Shown: positions 56,910 to 64,000 of the stretch, piece by piece
How the letters are laid out: each line of letters starts with the position of its first letter
Numbering within the stretch: position 1 is the stretch's first letter
Origin: Bidens hawaiensis
Taxonomy: Eukaryota > Streptophyta > Magnoliopsida > Asterales > Asteraceae
DNA length: 64,000 nt
Direction: 5' to 3'
Assembly: GCA_021521415.1 (NCBI GenBank)
Contig: JAIQDT010009048.1
Span: 1 to 64,000, forward strand
Made by a program: the position numbers and the translations under genes
Notes under the pieces: generated by a model
The model's database searches: none
What the model was told of the DNA's origin: nothing
The model's input: the letters and a program-made list of their open reading frames with translations, nothing else

Positions 56910-58990
56910 TCCGATCAGCTCAACAAGGTTTTGAAATCTAGTTTTGTCAAACGCTTTCGTGAACAAGTCAGCGAAATTATCTAACGTGTCAACCTTTTCG
57001 AGCACAATCAGTTTCTTCTCAGCACAATCCCGTATAAAATGATGACGAATGTCAATATGTTTAGTTTTACTGTGCTTTACGGGATTGTTAGTTACTGAGA
57101 TAGCAGCAGTGTTATCAATGCAAATAGGAGTAAGTGAGAAATTCAGACCATAATCGCGCAACTGTTGTTGAATCCAAAGAACCTGGGAGCAGCAGTTGGA
57201 TGCTGCCATGTATTCTGCTTCACAGGTTGAAATTGCGACTGAGGTCCGCTTCTTGCATTGCCACGACACTAGTCTGCCACCAAGAAACTGACATCCACCA
57301 GCTGTAGACTTCCGACTCTGATTGCACCCTCCATAATCAGAATCTGTGTAAGCGACTAGCTCCAAGTCTCCTCCTCTCGAGTACCACAACCCCAGCTTCG
57401 GCTTGCCTTTGAGATACCGCAATATCCTCTTCGCACCATTCAAATGAGATTCTTTTGGGTTTGCCTGAAAGCGTGCACAAAGACAAACAGCAAACATTAT
57501 ATCAGGCCTAGAAGCAGTTAAGTACATTAAAGAACCTATAATTGCCCGATATTGGGTTGGGTCCACGTCTGCATCGTTGTCTGAATCAGCACCCAATTTG
57601 TGATTGACGCAGACTGGAGTATCATATGGAGTGCTGTCCTCCATCTTGAAGCGTTTGAGAACATCATGGACATACTTCGTCTGATGAATGAACATCCCGT
57701 CTTTCTTCTGATCAACCTGCAATCCTAAAAAGAAAGTTAGTTCACCCATAGCACTCATTTCAAATCTCTTCTTCATGACGGCCTCAAACTCCTGACACAT
57801 GGCGACCTTTGATGCAGCAAAGATAATGTCGTCCACGTAGACTTGCACCAGTAGGAAGTCGCTCCCTTTTCTCTTGGACAACAATGTGCTAGCAATTTTA
57901 CCTCTTTCAAACTCATTCTCAAGCAAGTAATCTGATAAGGTTGAATACCAGGCACGAGGTGCCTGATGTAGTCCATACAGCGCTTTACTTAGCTTGTACA
58001 CGTGATCGGGAAAGTCAGGGTCAGGAAAACCCGGAGGTTGCTTAACATACACAACCTCGTTGACTTTACCGTTTAGGAACGCACTCTTCACATCCAACTG
58101 AAAGACCTTCATCTCCTTATGAGCAGCAAATGCCAAAAACAGCCGAATGGCTTCCAATCTTGCCACAGGAGCAAACACCTCATTGTAATCAATCCCCTCT
58201 TGCTGATTAAAGCCTTTAACAACCAGCCTCGCCTTGTTCCTGATAACAATCACTTTCTCATCTCTCTTGCATTTGAAGACCCATTTCGTGCCAATCGCAT
58301 GCACATTCCTTGGTTTTGCAACCAAGTTCCATACTTCCATTTTCTTAAACTGAGCTAACTCTTCTTGCATGGCTTCGACCCACGAGCTGTCCTTAAGAGC
58401 CATTTGATAGTTCTTTGGTTCAATCTGGCTGATGAAGCAGGTGTACAAGCATTCGTTGATAATGCCCGTGTCTTTAATGCATGTGTAAACACAGGTGTGC
58501 TCATTCAAGCCTTTTCTTGTTTGTACACCAGCGGACAGATCACCTATCACGTTCTCCAAAGGATGATCTTTGTGAATTCTCGTAGTCGGAACCGAACAGA
58601 CATTCAGATTATCTTCCAAGTTCGAAGATAGCTCATCAATGGGTGATTGATGTTGAGAGTGAAACGGATTGATGAATTCCTCTTCAGTAGAGGCAGCAGG
58701 GGTATTGACAGCATTTGACGAGGAAGGCTGACATTCATCATACTGTGGTCGTTGCACCAATGTCTCTTCCTCATCGCATATCATCTTCGTAGCAATTCTT
58801 TCCTCAACTTCTGCAAAATCCAAATAAGGCATGTTAAAAGATTTAAAGAGTCTATCATAGTCGAAAACCCCAGCGGGTCCCGAGCTTGGTTTTGGTGATT
58901 TGTAACTTGTGATATCAGTGTTACACACCACCTCAACCTTGCTGTTCGATGTATTAAAGACCCGTCTGTTGGGAGTCCCAACAACGTATC
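56769..58990 (-). pseudogene. copia reverse transcriptase and RNase H
   Basis: One long open frame of about 720 codons covers RT and RNase H. It has the RVVAKG-like motif ([20 protein letters not shown]), SAFLNG (about 58075), [22 protein letters not shown] (catalytic, about 57835) and the RNase H end ([20 protein letters not shown]). These copy the element RNA to DNA and degrade the template. It is cut off from integrase by a frame change near 59005-59010. Its C-terminus runs through a 33-base A/T tract (56874-56906) that adds about 11 Lys, probably a slippage insertion. Confidence 0.85.
56874..56906. repeat. Poly-T run of 33 (poly-A on the coding strand)
   Basis: Uninterrupted, at the very end of the RNase H region. 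It encodes poly-Lys in the sense frame. Confidence 0.95.
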
Positions 58991-60205
58991 CGACTAAGAT
59001 TCCTTCCGTCGGCTACTTCACCAAATTTAGAATTGGTCTTAAATATCGAACATGGGGACCCGAATGGTTCAAGACCACTTAAGTTGGGCTTTCTCCCATG
59101 CATAAGTTCATAACAGGTTTTATTTAATCTTTTAACAGTTAACACTCTATTAAGGATATAACAGGCTGTTGCAACAGCTTCAGCCCAGAACACCACGGGA
59201 AGTTTCGAATCAGCCAGCATGGTTCTGGCTCCTTCAATTAAGGTTCTGTTCTTCCTCTCAGCCACTCCATTTTGTTGCGGTGTATACGGTGCGCTGTATT
59301 GGTGTTCTATCCCCTTCTGTAAGCAGAAGATCTCCATCTCATAGTTCTTGAACTCAGTTCCATTGTCACTCCTGATGAATTTAACCCGTTTCCCCATGAT
59401 ATTCTCAACCTTGGTAATCAAATTCTTTACCATCTGCACTGTTTCATCCTTTGACTTCAGGAAATATACCCAGGAATATCGAGAGAAATCATCAGTGATC
59501 ACCAAGCAGTAAGATGTTCCTCCTAGACTTCTTACATTCACGGGACCGAAGAGATCCATGTGAAGTAATTCTAGGGTACTGATAATTGAATTGACCTTCT
59601 TGGTGTGATGGGATTTCTTGTGTTGCTTTCCCTTTTTGCATGATAAGCATTTGTCTTCAAAGTTGAAATTCTTCAAGGGAACACCCAGCACAAGCCCATT
59701 TTTGACAAGGTAGTTCATTTTCCGAAGATGAATGTGCCCCATTCTCCTATGCCACAACTCGGACTCCGATTCAGTTGCTTTTGACAGAAGACACGATTCT
59801 TCTGTGGCCATCTCAGTCGACCTCATATCCATGATATACGTATTCTTCACTCTTGGAGCCTTCATAACAATCCAATCCTCTGGGATCTTAAAACCAGGAT
59901 ACAACACAATCGCTTCATTCTTTGTAAAATGTACGGTGTAGTCTTTGTCACAAATCTGCGAAACACTCAGCAGATTGTGCTTCAGTTCTTCAACAAAATT
60001 TACTTTCTCCAGTCATCTTTCTATTCGACACCGTCCCTATTCCTGTAATCCTTCCACCGCTCTCTCCTGCGAAACTCACTCTTCCTCCTTGAATAGGTTT
60101 CAAGTCGTGTAACAATTTCTTGTTACCCGTCATGTGCCGGGGAACAGCCGCTATCCACAACCCATTGATTGTTGGCAGCCCTGTTCAACTGTTCCTGCAC
60201 GATTA
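58954..60205 (-). pseudogene. copia protease and integrase, with frame changes
   Basis: The protease begins just after the gag stop, with WVVDSG at about 60145-60165. The frame shifts within the next few codons (near 60139) and again near 60001. Integrase is then open to about 58990: His-Cys zinc region (LWHRRMGHIHLRKMN ... CLSCKKGKQHK), core DLFGPVNVRS, RSDNGTEF, and PYTPQQNGVAERKNRT giving the DDE residues. A third change near 59005-59010 separates it from RT. These breaks would block a full Gag-Pol. Confidence 0.8.
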
Positions 60206-60215
60206 AAGCAGATGA

Positions 60216-62834
60216 TTAAAATCTTGGGACCCAAGACCGATTGGTCTTGGGTCGATACATTCCGTACCTTGGCTGTCCAAAGTTAGTATCATAATAATTT
60301 CTGTGAGTCCTAACATGATACCTTCTTGTGGATTGTCTATGAGGCCATTCAAACCTTCGTGAATTAAAAGAATTATTACTTAAGGTTTGGTTGTTAGCAG
60401 TGAAAAACTGAGATCTATTTCTTTGAAATCCTGAATTAGTCCATTTTCTGAAATTTGATGGGTTTTCATTTTTACCATTATATTGATTACCGTTAGTTCT
60501 TTTCTCAGATTTTGAAGTCCTCACACCTCTGAATTTCTGCTTCAGAGGGCAATCAGCAACAAGGTGTCCTAATTGATTACATCTAAAACAACTCTTGTGT
60601 TCAACTTTCTTATCAAAAGTTGTCTTAGATGTTGAGGCTGTATTACTGCCCGTTTGTCTCACATATGGTGGGACATACGGGTTTAGTGGAGACTTCTTTT
60701 CAGGTGTTTTATTTTTCTCTCCACTTTTTGGTAACACTTCCTCTTGTTTTGTCTCACTCGACTCAGAAGACTTGTCTGAGATAGATGAGACAGGACTCGG
60801 AGCAGAAATCTTAACACTAGTAACAGGCTTACTTGTTTCGCCTTTACTAACTTCTGGTTCTTTAATCGTTACTTTAACCGGAACTGTCTGACCATAGTCA
60901 ACATCGACAGATTTTTGATTACTAGGGTCATCAGTGTAATTATGATTGAAAGGTGGTGGAACTTCATGATAACCAATTCCTCCCCTTTTTGGGGAACCTT
61001 GATCACTAACGAGGTGATCAAGTATAGCGGAGGAATTTCTGAATTGCTCAAGTTTCCTGTTAAGTTCCACCACTTTTACCTGGTGATCAGCTATCTGTTT
61101 TTCCCTTTCAGCTATTCGTTTGGTTTTCTCTTCTAGAACTTCATAGCTAAGATCAATCACTTGAATTTTTTCAGCAAGCTTTGCTTTAAGACTTTTAATA
61201 TCTTTCTCACTAGCTTTAATTTTTATTTTGTAACTATTTTCTCTAGCTTTAGTGAAATAATGATCTTCTTTTAAAGTTTTAAATTGCGCATCCAAACTAA
61301 CAAACTGATCAGTTATAGTTGTCAGTTGTTCAGACAGATGTTCACACTTAGTACAAGGGAGTTCGGTACTTACCTCGGAGAGCTGGTCTGCCACATCTGC
61401 TATGTAAGCTTCATTTTCGCCAGTTCCCTTCTCACTATCTGCAGTTTCGATGTTTGCCAAGTTGGCCTGTTCAAATACTTCTTCAACATGCAGATTCCAG
61501 TTGTACTCCTCGTTCTGTCTGGAAATCATGGCTCTATAGTCATTACCACTACCACTCTGCTGTGTAGATCTATTTTGACTGCGTTCTACACGTTCATTTT
61601 TGCATTCTTTTGCAAAGTGGCCATTCTGCTGACAGTTGTAACAGCGTACCTTCAACTTATCAAACCCTGGCCTCTCTCTGACAAACTTCCTGCCAGTCTT
61701 CTTCATGAACCTCTTAACCCTTCTGACAATCATAGCCATCTGCCACTGCAGATCCATCTCCTCCAGATCATCAGCATCGATCTGATCATAGTCTTCATCC
61801 AAAATTGCAGGATCAACAATCTTACCCTGAATGTAATTCTCATACGAAGCAATAAAAGATGCATAGAGAGCAAACTGCTGTTCAGCAGATTTAACACTCA
61901 TGGGCATCTTCGAGTAGTTGTTGTTTGAAACACTTGGGGTAGAACTACTCTTGGTCGCTTGAGGTTGAGAAGCATTTGATCCTCCAGCTACAAAGCACAC
62001 ATCACCGTTCATGTTGAGAGATACATGTCCTTCGTGTGTTGAGTTAGCGCCTGACTCTCCCTTAGAGTAATAAGCAGATGATTCAGTTTTCGAACTTGAT
62101 CCTGAGTTAACCTTTGCACCATACATACCCGGATCTTGAACCTGATCGGTAGGTGTCTCCTTTCGTACCATGTTCAGTTCAAACGTTCTTAGCTTGTTAA
62201 CTGCTGTCTCCAGGTCATAGTCAGCAAAGTCTTTGTCTTCTCTCATCAACACAGTATACATCTCCCATTTCGGTGGGAGAGCATCAAGAAGCTTTTCAAC
62301 TATCTCATCTTCTTTGTAAACAATTGAATAGTTGCTGAGTTCAGTCATCAGATGATAATATCTAGTGATGATATCATCAAGTGATTCATTCTTCAGATAC
62401 TTGAAGACCGAGAATTGGGTTTTTAGAAGTTTAATCTTTGACGCACGAATTCCCACGTTACCCTCAAACCGGTTCTCAAGTGCTTCCCAAAGCTCTCTAG
62501 CAGTTTTATACTTTCTGAAAGTGTGCAGAATCTCTTGTGGAAGAGCCATTGTAATTGCTGCATGAGCTTTGCTTTCGGCCTCATACATTTTCTTCTCTTC
62601 TTCTTCCATCTCTTTGTATTTCTTGATCTGATCACGACCCTCATACTCAGCAGTAGGTGGAATGTAACCATCTTGTATGCACACACACATCTTAGCATCT
62701 TGGTACTTGACATATTGTTCAAAACGATCTTTCCACGCTACATAATCAGTTTTCTTAAGCATCTTAGGTGCCTTTGTAGCCGAACCCGCTTCTACTTCCA
62801 TCTTTACCAGTTCGGTAATATTTATCGAAGACAT
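60216..62834 (-). CDS. copia gag, unusually long, two zinc knuckles
   Basis: ATG at 62834 (MSSINITELVK), stop at 60216, 872 codons without a break. Order: a UBN2-type gag domain in the first 230 residues (WKDRFEQYVKYQDAK, LWEALENRFEGN, LLDALPPKWEMY), a linker, CCHC 1 (CYNCQQNGHFAKEC, about residues 395-410), a long coiled coil (about 490-610), a Ser/Pro/Thr-rich part, CCHC 2 (CFRCNQLGHLVADC, about 745-760) and a basic Arg/Asn-rich end. Gag assembles the particle and packages RNA. Two zinc knuckles and great length fit SIRE-like elements. A stop separates it from pol, which may be natural or decay. Confidence 0.85.
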   Translation of the reverse strand: MSSINITELVKMEVEAGSATKAPKMLKKTDYVAWKDRFEQYVKYQDAKMCVCIQDGYIPPTAEYEGRDQIKKYKEMEEEEKKMYEAESKAHAAITMALPQEILHTFRKYKTARELWEALENRFEGNVGIRASKIKLLKTQFSVFKYLKNESLDDIITRYYHLMTELSNYSIVYKEDEIVEKLLDALPPKWEMYTVLMREDKDFADYDLETAVNKLRTFELNMVRKETPTDQVQDPGMYGAKVNSGSSSKTESSAYYSKGESGANSTHEGHVSLNMNGDVCFVAGGSNASQPQATKSSSTPSVSNNNYSKMPMSVKSAEQQFALYASFIASYENYIQGKIVDPAILDEDYDQIDADDLEEMDLQWQMAMIVRRVKRFMKKTGRKFVRERPGFDKLKVRCYNCQQNGHFAKECKNERVERSQNRSTQQSGSGNDYRAMISRQNEEYNWNLHVEEVFEQANLANIETADSEKGTGENEAYIADVADQLSEVSTELPCTKCEHLSEQLTTITDQFVSLDAQFKTLKEDHYFTKARENSYKIKIKASEKDIKSLKAKLAEKIQVIDLSYEVLEEKTKRIAEREKQIADHQVKVVELNRKLEQFRNSSAILDHLVSDQGSPKRGGIGYHEVPPPFNHNYTDDPSNQKSVDVDYGQTVPVKVTIKEPEVSKGETSKPVTSVKISAPSPVSSISDKSSESSETKQEEVLPKSGEKNKTPEKKSPLNPYVPPYVRQTGSNTASTSKTTFDKKVEHKSCFRCNQLGHLVADCPLKQKFRGVRTSKSEKRTNGNQYNGKNENPSNFRKWTNSGFQRNRSQFFTANNQTLSNNSFNSRRFEWPHRQSTRRYHVRTHRNYYDTNFGQPRYGMYRPKTNRSWVPRF

Positions 62835-62879
62835 CTTTCTCAAAACTCAAAGAAATCCGAAAATCAAAAATTTTATTTT

Positions 62880-63346
62880 CAAACAGCACTGTAGGCGAAG
62901 TTGTGGATAACTTCGCTTAAGACTTAACTTCGCGTGAATTTGTAACTTCGCTCACTTTCTTAAATTCGCCGGATTGGCGAAGTTGAGAATAACTTCTCTT
63001 AAGTTGAACGAACTTGGGAGGTAGGCGAAGTTGTGGGTAACTTCGCTTGAGGTAAGCGAACTTGAAGAGGTAGGCGAAGTTGTGGATAACTTCGCTTAAC
63101 CTTATATCTTCGCCGAAACCCTACTAACAGTGACGGCAACTTCGCCTGATGAACACGAACTTTCTGAAGATTAGATTTCTGGGTTTTTCGAGGTTTGTGA
63201 AGGTGTTATGGGTTGTTTATGATTGTAGGAGGTGAGTATAGCACAAAAACTCAGAAAACTCGTCCCGCGAATAGTCAAACGGAACGATTTCTACACCCGC
63301 GTGATAATCCCGAACCACACAATCGAGCAAATGCTCTGATACCAAT
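62880..63346 (-). promoter_or_regulatory. 5' leader with many GGCGAAGTT inverted repeats, plus PBS
   Basis: PBS at 63344-63333. Between about 63140 and 62890 at least ten GGCGAAGTT, AACTTCGC or close variants alternate in orientation, often as GGCGAAGTTGTGGATAACTTCGC hairpin pairs with short loops. The position between PBS and gag is where packaging and dimer signals lie in retroelements. Confidence 0.7.
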
Positions 63347-63758
63347 TTTAGGTTCCCAGCCGGATCTACACGAGATATCGCGTTCTACGTAGGTGCGGAA
63401 TCCCTACGTAATACGTTACGAGTATAGAAAACAATACGAGCTAACACACGATACGATAACCTAACACACGTTGTATTCCAACCGTAAACACGTGATACTA
63501 TGATCACTGAATACAAACTCTCTGACTCGAATACACGAATAAACTTCTAATTCATGAATAAGCCGTATACAAAATAGCTTATATAGACACGACAACTTCG
63601 CCTAGCATGTTCAGGCGAAGTTGTCCCTAACTTCGCTTGTCTAACAAGTTCGCCCATATCAGCGAACTTGTTAGCAACTTCGCTTACATACAAAACTCAA
63701 ATCTAACTATCACGATTACAGACACTTGACACTGAACTACTGACATCATGCACCAACA
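63347..63758 (-). repeat. LTR, right copy (5' LTR)
   Basis: 412 bp like the left copy, about 10 differences. The inner CA end is mutated (TTTAGG on + where the other LTR has TGTAGG). Confidence 0.95.
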
Positions 63759-63763
63759 GGACT

Positions 63764-64000
63764 TGTTAGATAGATTTGCACTAGTGTTTTCTTAAGTAAA
63801 TCCACTCGGGTTCGGCTCTTGGATGATCCATATGACAACTCAAACCTGGGTGATGTTTAAAACGGTTGGAATCGCAAGTTCGAGTCTTAAATTTTGTAGA
63901 ATTTGGATTAAAAATACAGGCTGTGCTTTACAAAACACGACCCGTAGTCACCCTCTTGTAAACAAAAAGTCAAAATCAGAAATTGGTTAAACTGCCAAGG
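63764..64000 (+). mobile_element. Gypsy 3' region resumes after the copia insertion
   Basis: Begins at the second GGACT and continues the sequence that stops at 51495. It has another AGGCTGTGCTTTACAAAACACG palindrome variant (about 63919-63942) like those at 49.7-51.2 kb. Its LTR lies beyond the window. Confidence 0.55.

Larger units (their letters stand above)
51496..63758 (-). mobile_element. 12.26-kb Ty1/copia retrotransposon (SIRE-like layout) with an extra 3' ORF
   Basis: Complete structure on the minus strand: 5' LTR 63347-63758, PBS TGGTATCAGAGC at 63344-63333, a 0.5-kb leader, gag, protease-integrase, RT-RNase H, a 1.9-kb spacer, a 963-codon ORF, a PPT and the 3' LTR 51496-51907. TSD GGACT is perfect. 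The LTRs are both 412 bp and differ at about 10 sites by eye. At a commonly used plant rate this is an insertion of roughly a million years, an inference only. Pol carries a few frame changes, so the copy is probably inactive. The downstream ORF places it near SIRE/Maximus-type elements. Confidence 0.9.

Noticed and set aside
60595..62894. Plus-strand frames up to 214 codons opposite gag
   Set aside because: They lie antisense to an intact gag with recognisable zinc knuckles.

Overview
The window is plant nuclear DNA. GT-AG introns interrupt the genes, intergenic DNA is very AT-rich, and plant LTR retrotransposons, MULEs, hAT elements, Helitrons and MITEs make up most of the length. The retrotransposon proteins and LTR types look like those of Asteraceae, but this is an impression from reading and not a search result.

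Only two ordinary host genes can be modelled. A four-exon NRAMP divalent-metal transporter (NRAMP2/3/4 type, 497 codons) lies on + at 7682-10343. A group-3-like LEA protein lies on - at about 16.1-17.3 kb; it has ABRE-like promoter boxes and a likely 1-bp frameshift in its last exon. A decayed copy of a plastid sigma factor (regions 3 and 4 still readable) lies on - at about 27.0-27.5 kb.

Layout. 1-3.3 kb: AT-rich DNA with a Helitron end and a strong inverted-repeat cluster. 3.3-7.1 kb: a 3.5-kb non-autonomous LTR element on -, holding two GC-rich tandem arrays and bracketed by an identical 122-bp duplication of host DNA. 7.1-11.8 kb: NRAMP. 11.8-15.1 kb: a MULE-like element with a nested solo LTR (TSD TAGCT) that carries a tRNA-like box. 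15-17.8 kb: LEA gene and a G-run MITE. 17.9-32.2 kb: Helitron remnants, a MITE, a hAT element with its 8-bp TSD, microsatellites and the sigma-factor pseudogene. 32.2-36.5 kb: a deleted FAR1-type MULE next to a purine-rich MULE. 36.7-37.5 kb: a second, larger member of the G-run family.

38.6-64 kb is a nest of LTR retrotransposons. A decayed copia (38.6-42.7 kb, itself hit by a MITE) is followed by a decayed 5'-truncated gypsy/Athila-like element (42.7 kb to beyond 64 kb). That element was entered by a rearranged element with permuted LTRs (48104-49573, TSD CAAAG) and by a 12.26-kb copia on - (51496-63758, TSD GGACT).

The most unusual thing seen is in that 12.26-kb copia. Besides gag and pol it carries a 963-codon ORF downstream of pol. 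That ORF is preceded by its own TATA box with a cluster of GGCGAAGTT/AACTTCGCC inverted repeats, the same arrangement found in the LTR promoter. The same 9-mer, in the same place relative to a TATA box, is in the separate element at 48.1-49.6 kb.
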